Assembly (NCBI RefSeq): GCF_025345615.1
Contig: NZ_JAODWD010000001.1
Location: 809,304-873,303 of the forward strand
Source: Mycobacterium deserti
Lineage (GTDB): Bacteria > Actinomycetota > Actinomycetes > Mycobacteriales > Mycobacteriaceae
Length of the DNA stretch: 64,000 bases
Reading direction: 5' to 3'
Shown here: positions 28,676 to 38,160 of the stretch, piece by piece
Layout: each line of letters opens with the position of its first letter
How positions within the stretch are numbered: the stretch's first letter is position 1
Position numbers and translations under genes: made by a program
The notes under the pieces: model-generated
The model's input: the letters and a program-made list of their open reading frames with translations, nothing else
Told to the model about the DNA's origin: nothing
The model's database searches: none

Positions 28676-28797
28676 CAGCCGAATCTCTCCGGGGTACTCA
28701 CAACGCGATGACGTTGGGAGCTTCGATAGCTTAGGGTACCGGCACCCGAATCCTCAAACGCGGACGCCGCTGGGTAACAAGTACTCTGTTTCATCGC

Positions 28798-28873
28798 GCC
28801 CCTATAGCTCAGTTGGTAGAGCTACGGACTTTTAATCCGCAGGTCCCAGGTTCGAGCCCTGGTGGGGGCACCA
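28798..28873 (+). tRNA. tRNA-Lys (anticodon TTT), integration target
   Basis: Acceptor GCCCCTA pairs with TGGGGGC; the anticodon loop CTTTTAA carries TTT; CCA is encoded at 28871-28873. The last 47 bases are duplicated at 55117-55163, showing that an element integrated in this gene and that its own attachment sequence restores an intact 3' half. Confidence 0.96.
28827..28873 (+). repeat. attL: 47-bp attachment repeat in tRNA-Lys
   Basis: Runs from the anticodon stem of tRNA-Lys to the end of CCA and is identical to 55117-55163. The bases on each side differ (G/A before, G/C after), which fixes its limits. Confidence 0.92.
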
Positions 28874-28929
28874 GAAAGACGAGTTCAGCAGTAATATCTA
28901 ACTATCCTAATCAGTTGACTCGCTGCATC

Positions 28930-28948
28930 AGTCCGCAGCCAGTCCGCA
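28930..28948 (+). repeat. Left arm-type repeats AGTCCGCA x2
   Basis: AGTCCGCA at 28930-28937 and 28941-28948, 11 bp apart, 57 bp inside attL and just before the integrase gene. The same pair with the same spacing and orientation occurs near attR (54969-54987). They look like integrase or excisionase arm-binding sites. Confidence 0.7.
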
Positions 28949-28965
28949 GGGAGTAAGCTGCGGGC

Positions 28966-30234
28966 ATGCTCAAGCGCAGTTTCCGGGCAGGTGTTGAGGA
29001 CCGGTGGCATCGACCACCCCGACGCGGCGAACAGGTGCCGTACCCGGCCGATCACGCCGGACCCGGCCATTGGTGCATGGACCCTAAGCACGCCACCCCT
29101 GGCACTCTGGTGACGACCGCACGCCACCGGCAGGGCAAGCGATGGATGGCCCGATGGGTAGACCACGACGGCCTAGAGCGAACCAAGGCGTTCGACCGCA
29201 AAGCCGACGCCGAGCGGCACAGGGTTGAGGTCACCACGCAACTGACCACCGGCACCTACGCTGACCCCCGACGAGGGGCGGTTACGTTTGGCACCATCGC
29301 TGAACCTTGGTTTGACTCCAAGAGCGGATTGAAGGCCAAGACACGAGCCGGGTACCGCTCACTACTCGATGTCGTAGTGCTGCCTCGCTGGGGCGAGACT
29401 CCGCTCCGAGACATCACCCACGCCGACGTTCAGTCATGGGTGCACAGGCTCGCCACGGACCCGGACGCACGGCAGCGGAAGGCATCCAAACAACCGGCGG
29501 AGGACGACCACAAGGGACTGTCGGCGGCAAGGGTGGTGCAGGCATATCAAGTGCTAGACCAGGTACTCAGATTCGCCGTGCGGGCACGGTATATCAGTCT
29601 CAATCCTGCTGCCGACGTCCAGCTTCCCCGCAAAATGGTTCCGGAGAAAACACCGCTCACACATGAGCAGGTACGTCAGATTGCCGACGCCGCTGGGGAT
29701 TTGCGGACGGCAGTCTATGTCTTGGGCTACGGCGGTTTGCGGTATGGGGAGCTTGCGGCACTCCGAGTCGGAGACGTTGACGCGAGGCGACGGCGCCTCA
29801 AGGTGTCCCGGTCAGTGACCGACGTGGCGAAGATGGGCATGGTGGAGGGAACCACCAAGACTCACCAAACCCGTTCTGTCCCGTTGCCTGCCTTCGTCAT
29901 GGACCTAGTCGCACAGCAGATCAAAGGCCGGTCACCGGATAAGTTGGTGTTTCCCCACAACGACGGCAGTTGGATTCCCCGCGACTGGTTCGCCTTGAGA
30001 CTCGACAAGGCCAGCAGCACTGTCGGTTTGGTTGGCGTGACTCCTCACGTCCTGCGGCACACTGCGGGATCTCTTGCTGTTGCCTCGGGTGCGTCGGTGG
30101 TTACCGTGCAGAAGCTCCTAGGGCACCAGTCCCCCATAACGACCATGAACGCCTACGCCCACCAACTCCCGGACGACTTCGACAACCTGGCCGCTGCGAT
30201 GGACACCGCTGCCCGTGCCGCAGCGGTGAAGTAG
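28966..30234 (+). CDS. Tyrosine recombinase integrase
   Basis: A 422-residue site-specific recombinase. The N-terminal part has an AP2-like arm-binding segment (GKRWMARWVDHDGLERTKAFD), then a SAM-like core-binding domain (TFGTIAEPWFDSKSGLKAKT). The catalytic domain shows the first Arg in YGGLRYGELAALRVGD, HVLRHTAGSLAVASG (HxxR), LLGHQSPITT and the nucleophile Tyr in NAYAHQLPDD. It integrates the element into tRNA-Lys, whose attL is 92 bp upstream. ATG 28966 is the longest start; ATG 29077 (MDPKHATPGT) would still retain all domains and may be the true one. Confidence 0.93.
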   Translation: MLKRSFRAGVEDRWHRPPRRGEQVPYPADHAGPGHWCMDPKHATPGTLVTTARHRQGKRWMARWVDHDGLERTKAFDRKADAERHRVEVTTQLTTGTYADPRRGAVTFGTIAEPWFDSKSGLKAKTRAGYRSLLDVVVLPRWGETPLRDITHADVQSWVHRLATDPDARQRKASKQPAEDDHKGLSAARVVQAYQVLDQVLRFAVRARYISLNPAADVQLPRKMVPEKTPLTHEQVRQIADAAGDLRTAVYVLGYGGLRYGELAALRVGDVDARRRRLKVSRSVTDVAKMGMVEGTTKTHQTRSVPLPAFVMDLVAQQIKGRSPDKLVFPHNDGSWIPRDWFALRLDKASSTVGLVGVTPHVLRHTAGSLAVASGASVVTVQKLLGHQSPITTMNAYAHQLPDDFDNLAAAMDTAARAAAVK

Positions 30235-30371
30235 AGGCATCGTCCCAGGTCACGGCTAAATCAGGGTTAGAACGGATCGGGGTTAGACTAAGGCAGTTGA
30301 ACACACACGGGACCCGCTGACGTCCCCCGACAAACCGCTATGAGCACCGGAAAGATCCGGTTGTCAGCGTA

Positions 30372-30393
30372 TTTCGCCGGCTAATAGGCGAAA
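30372..30393 (+). promoter_or_regulatory. Hairpin just upstream of the excisionase gene
   Basis: TTTCGCC (30372-30378) and GGCGAAA (30387-30393) form a 7-bp stem with an 8-base loop, ending 20 bp before the start codon. It could be an operator for the small HTH protein or a leader structure in the 179-bp space after the integrase. Confidence 0.35.
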
Positions 30394-30413
30394 GATTCTG
30401 GGGCATAGTCCAC

Positions 30414-30614
30414 ATGACTCAGCCCGATTTACTTGGGATTCCCGAAGCATCCAATCTGCTCGGCCTTCCTGAAGCCACACTTCGGTGGTACCGAGCGTCT
30501 GGCACCGGCCCGAAGAGTTTCAAAGTTGGTCGCCGCGTCAGGTATTGGCGCAGCGATTGCCTGGACTGGCTGGCGATGCAAGAGGCTAAGTCGGCTGTCG
30601 GCGGTGTGAAGTGA
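30414..30614 (+). CDS. Excisionase-like / AlpA-type helix-turn-helix protein
   Basis: A 66-residue protein with the winged HTH of small excisionases and AlpA-type regulators: LLGIPEASNLLGLPEATLRWYRASGTGPKSFKVGRRVRYWRSD read in order, where the helix pair precedes the GRRVRY wing. Such proteins bend att DNA for excision or control element genes. It follows the integrase on the same strand and overlaps the next gene by 4 bp, so it heads a small operon (30414-33091). Confidence 0.85.
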   Translation: MTQPDLLGIPEASNLLGLPEATLRWYRASGTGPKSFKVGRRVRYWRSDCLDWLAMQEAKSAVGGVK

Positions 30615-30964
30615 ACGCCGAGTATTGGACACCGGACGAAGCGTTCGCCCATGTCCCCACGCCTCCGGGTGGGGTCGATTCGTGGCATCAGGACGAAGCT
30701 GGGGACTGGCATCGCTGCTTCGTGGCATGGGAGCGGGTCCTGATCACCGAATCGTCCGAGCATTGCCGCTGCTGCGGACCAATCTTCGTAAGCATCGTAG
30801 GCGTGCAGGACTCGTCTGGCCACATGGGTGCGGGCATCTCACTTGAGGGAGACAGCGAATTGAACTCCGTTGAGACAAGAAAACTTGCGGCCATGTTGAT
30901 GGACGCAGCAGAAGCACTGGATGGTATGGGTGGATTCAATCCCGCCGTGGGAGAAGGGCGATGA
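30611..30964 (+). CDS. Hypothetical protein of integrated element
   Basis: A 117-residue protein with no family I recognise. Visible: a Trp-rich N-terminal part (AEYWTPDEAFAH, SWHQDEAGDWHRCFVAWERV), a possible metal pair CRCC, then a C-terminal helix ETRKLAAMLMDAAEALDGMG. It starts at GTG 30611 inside the excisionase stop and ends with a 4-bp overlap with the ATPase gene, so it is translated from the same message. Confidence 0.65.
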   Translation: MNAEYWTPDEAFAHVPTPPGGVDSWHQDEAGDWHRCFVAWERVLITESSEHCRCCGPIFVSIVGVQDSSGHMGAGISLEGDSELNSVETRKLAAMLMDAAEALDGMGGFNPAVGEGR

Positions 30965-32394
30965 GCGTCCAATCCCGTGACAGACGTGAAGTCAACCACA
31001 TGCTCGGTGAGCATCAATTGCCTGCTCTGTCAGGCGTAGTCACAGGAACCCAGCTACAAGCCGCATCGATCCCTCCCCTGGTGTGGGCGGTCTCCGGTCA
31101 CTTGCCTGAAGGTTTGGGAATCTTGGCTGCGCGACCGAAAGCGGGAAAGAGCTGCCTCGTTCTCGGCATCGGATTGGCTGTCGCTGCGGGCAAGCCAGTG
31201 CTTGGCGTTGAGGTTGAGCAGCGTCCAGTGCTCTACCTCGCGCTGGAGGATGGTTGGCGGCGGCTGGGCGACAGGTGCCGCAACATGCTGGGTGACGGCG
31301 AAAAGTTTCCGGCTGCAATCGAGTTCATGATTGACGCCAAGGATGCTATCGAGCAAGCCGAAGCATTTGTTGCCGTGAACGACACCGGCCTGATCATCCT
31401 CGACACACTCGCGGTGGTCAAGCCGGAGCGACGCGCCCGAGATGACGCTTACGCAAAAGATTATGGCTTCATTCGCAGATTGAAGGCTCTCGCGAAGCCA
31501 GGTATCACGGTCCTCGTCGTGCACCACACCCGTAAGGCCGACAGCGAGGGAAGCTTTCTTGACGCCGTGTCGGGTACTCACGGGATCGCCGGCGCCGCGG
31601 ACTTCGTCATGGTCCTGGATCGAAAAGACAACGAGCGCAACGGCGTTTTGCACATAACAGGCCGGGACGTCGAAGAAGCCAGTTATTCGCTGATCTTCGA
31701 GTGCGGAGAATGGAGCGCAGACGGCAACGGCCTTGAGGAGGCCGCACAGCGAGCGAACGAGAATCAGCTAGGGCGCACCAAGCGGCTAGTGCTGCAGTTC
31801 GTCAACTCGCGACCGCTGACTAGAACGGCGCATGTCGTTGAGAACTTGGACATCACTCCAGAGGCGGCACGCCAAACGCTCTCCCGACTTACTCAGGAGG
31901 GCCGGATCAAGCGGCTGTCGCATGGTGTGTACGTCCCTGTCACACAGTCACAGTCATATGAAACGGCCACCTCAGGCTTGATAACGGCGCGTGACAACTC
32001 ACTATCGGACTGTCACACCGTCACTACGCAAAGTGACCGCGTGACAAAGCAACACGGAGTGTCACAACGGATGTCGCAGTCTGAATCACCTCGTAGCCAG
32101 GGCGAACATACCGACCGTGACACTGTGACAAGGAATTTGTACTCCCTGAAGGGTTGGCACTCACCTTCACAGTCGGAAACTACGTTTGGTGACATCCCCG
32201 ATGTGCGGCAGGATCTCCCTTCCTCCCGTCTAGGCCCGCCGAAGGCGGAACATCGGCCAACCGAAATGCCCAATGCGAGGCATTGTGAGATATCGGGATG
32301 CGACCAAAGAGCCTATGGCAATTGTTGTTACGGCGACATTTATCGTTGCGCCGAGCACGCCGGAGAGTGGTTAGCGGAACAGGAGACGCTTTGA
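30961..32394 (+). CDS. RepA-like AAA/RecA-fold ATPase
   Basis: The 477-residue product has a hexameric-helicase-type RecA core: Walker A GILAARPKAGKSCLVLG (about residue 58), VLYLALEDGW, Walker B GLIILDTLAVV and VLVVHHTRKADSEGSFLDAVSGTHGI with the sensor region. It matches the AAA_25/RepA group found in plasmid and phage replication modules. After residue 280 a winged-helix-like RLVLQFVNSRPLTRTAHVVE and a Ser/Thr-rich low-complexity region follow, ending in a Cys/His cluster (CEISGCDQRAYGNCCYGDIYRCAEHAG). It probably helps the element replicate or move. Confidence 0.82.
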   Translation: MSVQSRDRREVNHMLGEHQLPALSGVVTGTQLQAASIPPLVWAVSGHLPEGLGILAARPKAGKSCLVLGIGLAVAAGKPVLGVEVEQRPVLYLALEDGWRRLGDRCRNMLGDGEKFPAAIEFMIDAKDAIEQAEAFVAVNDTGLIILDTLAVVKPERRARDDAYAKDYGFIRRLKALAKPGITVLVVHHTRKADSEGSFLDAVSGTHGIAGAADFVMVLDRKDNERNGVLHITGRDVEEASYSLIFECGEWSADGNGLEEAAQRANENQLGRTKRLVLQFVNSRPLTRTAHVVENLDITPEAARQTLSRLTQEGRIKRLSHGVYVPVTQSQSYETATSGLITARDNSLSDCHTVTTQSDRVTKQHGVSQRMSQSESPRSQGEHTDRDTVTRNLYSLKGWHSPSQSETTFGDIPDVRQDLPSSRLGPPKAEHRPTEMPNARHCEISGCDQRAYGNCCYGDIYRCAEHAGEWLAEQETL

Positions 32395-32566
32395 ACCGCA
32401 AAAGCGTGAAGCCGCAACCTTCGCTAGCGATAGCGATGTGTGCTCAACCGCAATACTCGGCCCGTTCGAGCGAGTATCACTCTCGCCCTCTCGGCACCAG
32501 TTGCTCTTTGCACGTTGCATCAGCCAACCGACACCGACACATCCGCACAGAAGAAGGAACAGGCCC

Positions 32567-33091
32567 ATGACAAGTGACGCCATGAATACCGCTGGAGAAC
32601 GCCCATCAGCGATCCTTGGGGGAGGGGCGCTTGTAGTGCTCATGTTGAGGTTTACCCTGGCGCAACTGCGCCATGACTTGGGCCAACTGGGCATCCTGTT
32701 AGACGAGATCCGACGCGCCGGCCCCGGTTCACTGTGGGCCTTCGCGGCCGCGCTTAGCGCAGCTGCGGCGAACGGCTTCACCGCTTTGTGCGGCGGCGAC
32801 CGACAATCCGCAGCTCGAAAGTTCGCGTCCGCTGGCAGCGGGGGCGTTCGTCTAAGCGAAGAAGGCGCGGCGCGGCTGGTGCTCGCGTGGCTCACCGAAC
32901 CCGGCACCGTGGGCGACGTGCTGAGGGACATCGAGAATCAGGGCGGTCTTGATCTCGTTGAGCGCGTCGCTGCTGTTCTCAACGGCATGGTGGCCCAGTC
33001 GGTCGTGCAGCAGTGCGGCGGCAACCGGAAAGCCGCAGCCCGAAACGTCGAGGCCCAACTCGCGGATGAGCGAAGCCGCCCGACAGAGTGA
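32567..33091 (+). CDS. Hypothetical protein of integrated element
   Basis: A 174-residue protein from ATG 32567, preceded by AAGGAAC. It is helical, with one mildly hydrophobic segment (AILGGGALVVLMLRFTLAQL) and Ala-rich helices (LWAFAAALSAAAANGFTAL). A duplicated motif is visible: CGGDRQSAARKFAS and CGGNRKAAARNVEA, about 100 residues apart. No known family. It is downstream of the RepA-like gene by 172 bp, on the same strand. Confidence 0.55.
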   Translation: MTSDAMNTAGERPSAILGGGALVVLMLRFTLAQLRHDLGQLGILLDEIRRAGPGSLWAFAAALSAAAANGFTALCGGDRQSAARKFASAGSGGVRLSEEGAARLVLAWLTEPGTVGDVLRDIENQGGLDLVERVAAVLNGMVAQSVVQQCGGNRKAAARNVEAQLADERSRPTE

Positions 33092-33765
33092 GATCACGGT
33101 GCGCGGGTGATGGAGGGTAGGTCCGCGACCGCTCGATGTCACTAGCGAATCCGCACACCCTTTTCTTCAAATCACGCCGGGTACTTCACACCTGATGCCG
33201 ACAAGCGCATGCACGCCAACCCAGGCGGCACCCACGTTACGCGCCAGACACCAAGTGATCAGGACCCAACCACCGCAACATGCGGCACCTCACCTGACAC
33301 AGAGTCGATATTAATCAGCTCATTTCTTGTGAACCCTGTGTCATGGCGACGTGACTTTCTCGGCGGAGGAAGCGCTACGACGACGCACGTGTCACGCCGA
33401 ACGAGATGGTGACGGCTGCCTGGGGGAGTACCCCTTCCAGATCTTCGCCGGACACTCAAGCAACAGCGCCGCATCCCCCTAGGGCGAAAATTTGCAAGAC
33501 AGGGCGCGCAATACCGCCGGTGCCCGCCATGGCGAGCTGCGGCGCAATTTCGTCGAACGCCATGATCACAAAGAACCGCCCTCAGGGACACGGTCCGCCT
33601 TGCGGAAGTGGTGTGCTCACGGCGCGGCGCATTCTGACAGCCACGAGCATCGCTGACGCCACGCAATGCCATTCGAAGCTGTTGCTTTTACAGTCCGACT
33701 CACCCGGGCTGCGGTAGCAGCGATTCCGCTGAGCGTTGTTCAAAGTTTCTGAAACGATTAGCGCC
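33092..33765. other. Gene-poor stretch in the island
   Basis: About 670 bp between the 174-residue protein and the next gene. Open frames here are short, use mixed codons and lack ribosome sites. I see no tRNA, no long inverted repeat and no recognised relic; it may hold the promoter for the gene at 33766. Confidence 0.5.
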
Positions 33766-34737
33766 ATGGCCGATACTCCAGGCACGGGCGAGCGGGGAGC
33801 CGCCTACTGGTCGAAGCTCATCCACGTCGGGGTGCATCAGGGAGCAGTCGAACTGAGACCTCAACTCAACGAACTCGGACTCGATGAAGTGCACCGCATC
33901 TGCGATCGAGCCTGGGCGTACAGCCGCGCCGACTTCGAGCCCAACGCCCTGGTAAAGCTAGCGACAAGCCAGTGGCGTGAAACATGCGCGCTTGCTGGGT
34001 CGATTGCAGAGTCGCTGATGCTCGGTGCTGCCACCTACCTCGAGTCGGTATGGCACAGCAGGGCGATCGCTGCCGGAACCGAGCCGGCAGGCATGGCCAT
34101 CGCGCAGCGGTACCTTGCCGATACTTCAATCGACACCGCGGTCAGTGTGGGGCACAGACTCATCAACTTCGTCGCTCGAGTAGCAAGGACCGTCCCTGAC
34201 ACTCGCCAACAGCTCGGTTCCGTTAAACAGTTCCAACACCTCGGTGATACATACGTCCCATTTGTGACCGACGCGCGAGAGGCGTGGCTGTCGCTCAACC
34301 CCGGCAGCCTTGCCGCGCTCCGGGCCGCGATCCCCGCGTTGCACCGCGACTCTGTCCAGGCCCTTGAAGACCTTGTTCAATCAGAGGCCTGGGAGAAGCT
34401 CTTCCAAACGCGTGCTGAAAACTTCCACCGCTGGCGTAAAGAGCACGAATCTGTTTCCGGCGTCGATCAGAACTCAGGGAGAGCAAGCGACATCTATGAC
34501 CATGCTGGAAATGTCATCGGGAAGAGGGTAGCCGCGCAGCCTCGTCGCCACACGAGTAGTGACGGGATGACCGAGCGGACAACGGAGGTTGCCGGGGAGG
34601 GGGTGCGGGCGGTCTCGAAGGCTGTGGAAGCAGTGATCACAGATACGCTCGCCGTCCTCCCCAGACTAACCGGCGGGTTCACTCTAGAGATCGACCGCAA
34701 CGGTCAGACCCGACGAATGAGCATGCCCATCTTTTGA
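33766..34737 (+). CDS. Hypothetical protein convergent with the BREX operon
   Basis: A 323-residue, mostly helical protein that I do not recognise. The first 200 residues resemble a compact helical domain (GAAYWSKLIHVGVHQGAVEL, YSRADFEPNALVKLATSQW, ALAGSIAESLMLGAATYLES). The C-terminal part is basic and then beta-like (GGFTLEIDRNGQTRRMSM). ATG 33766 is preferred to the TTG 30 bp upstream. Its stop is 52 bp from the end of brxHI, convergent. It could be a defence accessory gene or belong to the element's core; nothing in the sequence decides. Confidence 0.62.
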   Translation: MADTPGTGERGAAYWSKLIHVGVHQGAVELRPQLNELGLDEVHRICDRAWAYSRADFEPNALVKLATSQWRETCALAGSIAESLMLGAATYLESVWHSRAIAAGTEPAGMAIAQRYLADTSIDTAVSVGHRLINFVARVARTVPDTRQQLGSVKQFQHLGDTYVPFVTDAREAWLSLNPGSLAALRAAIPALHRDSVQALEDLVQSEAWEKLFQTRAENFHRWRKEHESVSGVDQNSGRASDIYDHAGNVIGKRVAAQPRRHTSSDGMTERTTEVAGEGVRAVSKAVEAVITDTLAVLPRLTGGFTLEIDRNGQTRRMSMPIF

Positions 34738-34789
34738 ACCCAGTGCCAATCATTGATCACGCGAACGCGCAGCCCTGTTCCGTCGTTAA

Positions 34790-36886
34790 CTATGTTGCGA
34801 CGTTCCAGACGAGCGGCTCCGCGGCGACCGCTTTCGCTCCATCGTGGTCGGCGAGGCGCTCCGCAATGGTTGCAACTGCGAGGTCCGGAGGCAGCACCTC
34901 CGAAAATTTCAGGCCCGCCAGCGCTGCCGGCGACACAAAGGGCAGCACCTCGTCCCAACCGAGACCCTTCAGGGCTGCCGGCAGATACTCTGCTGCCTCG
35001 GTGCCTCGGAGACGAACTCGAAAGTTATCTGGTCGCTGAGCGTCGTCGGCGATCCCTGACAGGCCGGCGATGAGAGTGGCATTTGCTCGTGCGCCAGCCC
35101 AAGTCCACCAGTGGACGTCGTCACCTTCGCGCAGCAGGACGAGGCCATTCGCAGAGACTTCGATGTGGTGGTTCTCTCTAATCTCCTCCAGCGCTTTGGC
35201 CGCGCGCTTGGAGATCGTTACTTCGGGGTCAACACCGAGCAGAACACCCCGCTCGGCGCGTACTAGGGAGAAGCTCAAGGGACCGGCGTCACCCGCCCAT
35301 CTCATCCTCGCGGGAATGTCCGACGGCTCGACGTAACACCGGCGCCGCTTCCAGTCGATGTACGTCACCTGCCAGGAGCGTGCAGCCAGCACGATAATGC
35401 GTGGACCCGCAACCTTTCGCGTCAAAACGATTGGGTCGACGGTCCCAAGCTCGTGACGTCCCTCGATAACCGTGAACTCCGGATTGGCGGTGAACACAGA
35501 AACTAGATCCATGAAATTTCGACGCCCGAATCGCTGTTCTGCCTCTGGTCCGATGAATAGCATCCCAGCGTCAGATTCCAAGTGAAGCGACTCGACAAGC
35601 CCAGCCACAATCTGGTTAGCGTGCTCGTCAAAGATCGGCAGACCGTTCCACCACTCTCGCCAGACGTTCAAGCCGACCCGGCTTTCTTGCAGACAGATGG
35701 CGAGCAGCTGCTGCGCCGCAATGTGTCGTGGGCTTCTCGGTGCGAGAACCGGCTCCACGTAGCCACGGGTCCACAATCGCAAGACACCGGCGGCTCGGAG
35801 CAGGCCCTCCGACGTGGTCGTGAGGAAAAGTGCGTTCCGGAGAGTGCCAGGACGGCGCCCAGTGCGCCCGAGTCGTTGAAGAAAGGATGCGACCGAGCTT
35901 GGTGCGTTGATCTGTATCACGCGGTCGAGATCGCCGACGTCGATGCCCAGTTCCAACGTTGATGTGGAGACGATCACACAGTCGCGCGCTTCCGCAAACG
36001 CCTGTTCGGCCCGGCGTCGCTCGTCGACTGACAAAGACGAGTGCGAGACGAATGTCGTTACTTCGTGGGCGCGCAATTCGCGCGCGAGTTCTTCGACCTC
36101 CCGTCGAGACTCGCAGAAGACAAGCCTCTTTTCGCCAGCGTGGAGCAACGAAATGACCTTGGCAGCGTTGGGAATTGAGCCAACATGGTCGAGCGTTACA
36201 TCGCCGGGTGGGCGACCGGAGTTCGCAACCAGCTCCGGCGCGACGACATCTGCAGGACGCTGATCAGCCTCAGATCCCTGGAGCCAGCGCAGGAGCTGAG
36301 CAGGGTTGCCGACAGTTGCCGACAATCCGATCCGCTGAATGCGCTGTCCTGCAAGCCGTTCCAGCCGTTCCAGAACGGCGAGTAGGTGCCAACCGCGGTC
36401 ATCTCCGGCGAACGCGTGAACCTCATCAATAATGATGGCTCTCAAGTTGGCGAAGTGTTCGCGTGGATTCACTTTTGTAGAAACCAACATTCCTTCTAAA
36501 GACTCGGGCGTCGTAAGAAGGATGTCCGGTGGGTCCTCAAGTATCTTCTGTCGTTTCCCTTGTCCGGTGTCACCGTGCCACAGCTGCGCCCTTCGGCCGA
36601 CCCACTCAGCGTAGGTATGCAGGCGAGGTTCAATGTTGTTCAAGAGCGCGCGAAGTGGGCAGACGTACAGCACCGACAGACCCCACCAGTTCTCATTGGC
36701 GGCCCGAGTGAGAATCGGGAACGCAGCGGCTTCGGTCTTTCCTCCAGCAGTCGGCGCGAGTAGAAGTGCATCGTGACCGTGCAGGATCGGCTCAATCGCT
36801 GCCTGTTGAAGGGGACGTAGCCCGTTCCACTCGAGCGTGTTGACGATGTGGTGCAGCACAACTGGATGCAGATTGCTGTCGTTCAC
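34790..36886 (-). CDS. brxHI: BrxHI: Lhr-like DEAD/DEVH-box helicase of BREX type 2
   Basis: The 698-residue protein is a superfamily 2 helicase: Walker A LLLAPTAGGKTEAAAFP (about residue 44), IIIDEVHAFAGDD (DEVH, about 154), RIGLSATVGNPAQLL, and in the second RecA domain LVFCESRREVEELAREL and FLQRLGRTGRRPGT. It is Lhr-like but half the length of Lhr, as BrxHI proteins are. In type 2 BREX it is one of the two genes added to the original Pgl set; its exact step is unknown. It is last in the operon and starts at GTG, overlapping brxD's stop by 4 bp. Confidence 0.9.
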   Translation of the reverse strand: MNDSNLHPVVLHHIVNTLEWNGLRPLQQAAIEPILHGHDALLLAPTAGGKTEAAAFPILTRAANENWWGLSVLYVCPLRALLNNIEPRLHTYAEWVGRRAQLWHGDTGQGKRQKILEDPPDILLTTPESLEGMLVSTKVNPREHFANLRAIIIDEVHAFAGDDRGWHLLAVLERLERLAGQRIQRIGLSATVGNPAQLLRWLQGSEADQRPADVVAPELVANSGRPPGDVTLDHVGSIPNAAKVISLLHAGEKRLVFCESRREVEELARELRAHEVTTFVSHSSLSVDERRRAEQAFAEARDCVIVSTSTLELGIDVGDLDRVIQINAPSSVASFLQRLGRTGRRPGTLRNALFLTTTSEGLLRAAGVLRLWTRGYVEPVLAPRSPRHIAAQQLLAICLQESRVGLNVWREWWNGLPIFDEHANQIVAGLVESLHLESDAGMLFIGPEAEQRFGRRNFMDLVSVFTANPEFTVIEGRHELGTVDPIVLTRKVAGPRIIVLAARSWQVTYIDWKRRRCYVEPSDIPARMRWAGDAGPLSFSLVRAERGVLLGVDPEVTISKRAAKALEEIRENHHIEVSANGLVLLREGDDVHWWTWAGARANATLIAGLSGIADDAQRPDNFRVRLRGTEAAEYLPAALKGLGWDEVLPFVSPAALAGLKFSEVLPPDLAVATIAERLADHDGAKAVAAEPLVWNVAT

Positions 36887-38160
36887 AGCTTGATGTCGTC
36901 CACACTGGCGGCACCAGATGCGGCGTTTCGCTCTACGTCGTTAAGCTCACTCAGGTTCAGCGTCAGCTTGTAATGCTGCCTTGGGTTGAAGTCATCAAAC
37001 TGGTCAACGCGATCAAGTATGTCGCCGACGAGCTTCTTCAGAAAGACGCGTGGGGAGACGCCCACCTGACCTCCTAGAGATCCGGCAACAGCCGCCGCAA
37101 GCATTGCGATGTAGTCGTCGTCGACAAGCTTGCGGACCCGGTCGCTGAAGTCGGCTCCGTCCGCGTACAAATCGCGCACAGTGGACCCCACCTTCTCAAG
37201 CAACTCTTGCGAGAAGCCCGGGAGGCGAATCTGAACTGCTCGCGGATTGTCGAAGCGCGCGTCCGTCGTAAAGTCAGTCGCCATCCGTTGCGCCAATGGT
37301 GGAAGCCGTTGAATGCCCTGGGTTCCGTCGAAGAATGCGGGGGTGCCCGTGATGAGGAGGTACAACCCCGGGAACCGGCCACCGTCTACATCGTCGATGA
37401 GCTGACGGAGTGCGTTCAGCGCCTTCTCGCGAACGTCAGTCCTAACCCGTTGGAGCGTTTCGACCTCATCAACGATGAGCAATAGGCCCGGATGCCCCGA
37501 GTCTCGCAGAACGGTCAAAAGGCCTTGGAGGAAGCCCATTGCGCCGAAATGATCGAGGTCTCCGCGGACACCGGCCGACCTGCGAATGGACGCCGTGACG
37601 TGCGGCTGGCCACCGAGCCAGGCCACCAAGCCTTCGGCGGTGGCGTCTTCGCCGCCGAGCTGTGCGTTTCTATAGCCGCGGAGCGCCGATGCGAACGCGG
37701 GGGTCCTGCGCGAGACGTCGGCGAGTCGCTTCTCGACAAGTGCATCGACCGAATCGCCTTCCGACTCCAAGGCGAACAACCACGCATCAAGAATGGGGCG
37801 GAACGCCGAAGGCGGGAATTCTGATGTCTCCAGTGACTCACAGACGCGGCGGTACACCGTTTCAAGTTTGTGGAGCGGTGTCTCCGTCTCCGAAATCTGT
37901 ACCTCGGCGACAGCCATGCCGAGCCGCTTCGCTCGTTCACCCAGCCAGCGCGAAAAGAACGTCTTGCCTGAGCCGTACTCACCACGGACGGCTTTGAATA
38001 CCGCGCCTCCAGATCGGACGTTGTCGAGCTCGGAGTCGAGGGCCGGCTCGAACGGGTCGAGACCGACCGCCAGCAAGTCGAGCCCGTTGTGCGGCACGGT
38101 GCCTCGCCGTAGAGCGTCTAAGACTTCTCTCCGCCGCCGTCCGCTGACGACCCGGCTCAT
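36883..38160 (-). CDS. brxD: BrxD: ATP-binding protein of BREX type 2
   Basis: A 425-residue AAA-type ATPase (DUF2791/BrxD group). Walker A is VRGEYGSGKTFFSRWLGERA (about residue 64), Walker B LLLIVDEVETLQRV (about 235), with a sensor-like LLITGTPAFFDG. The N-terminal residues RRREVLDALRRGTVPHNGLD are typical of this family. It is required in type 2 BREX along with the helicase. The start (ATG 38160) overlaps pglZ's stop by 4 bp; brxHI follows with the same overlap. Confidence 0.92.
   Translation of the reverse strand: MSRVVSGRRRREVLDALRRGTVPHNGLDLLAVGLDPFEPALDSELDNVRSGGAVFKAVRGEYGSGKTFFSRWLGERAKRLGMAVAEVQISETETPLHKLETVYRRVCESLETSEFPPSAFRPILDAWLFALESEGDSVDALVEKRLADVSRRTPAFASALRGYRNAQLGGEDATAEGLVAWLGGQPHVTASIRRSAGVRGDLDHFGAMGFLQGLLTVLRDSGHPGLLLIVDEVETLQRVRTDVREKALNALRQLIDDVDGGRFPGLYLLITGTPAFFDGTQGIQRLPPLAQRMATDFTTDARFDNPRAVQIRLPGFSQELLEKVGSTVRDLYADGADFSDRVRKLVDDDYIAMLAAAVAGSLGGQVGVSPRVFLKKLVGDILDRVDQFDDFNPRQHYKLTLNLSELNDVERNAASGAASVDDIKL

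Noticed and set aside
33209..33412. 67-codon frame in the island gap
   Set aside because: No ribosome site, no family and mixed codon use; left as gap.
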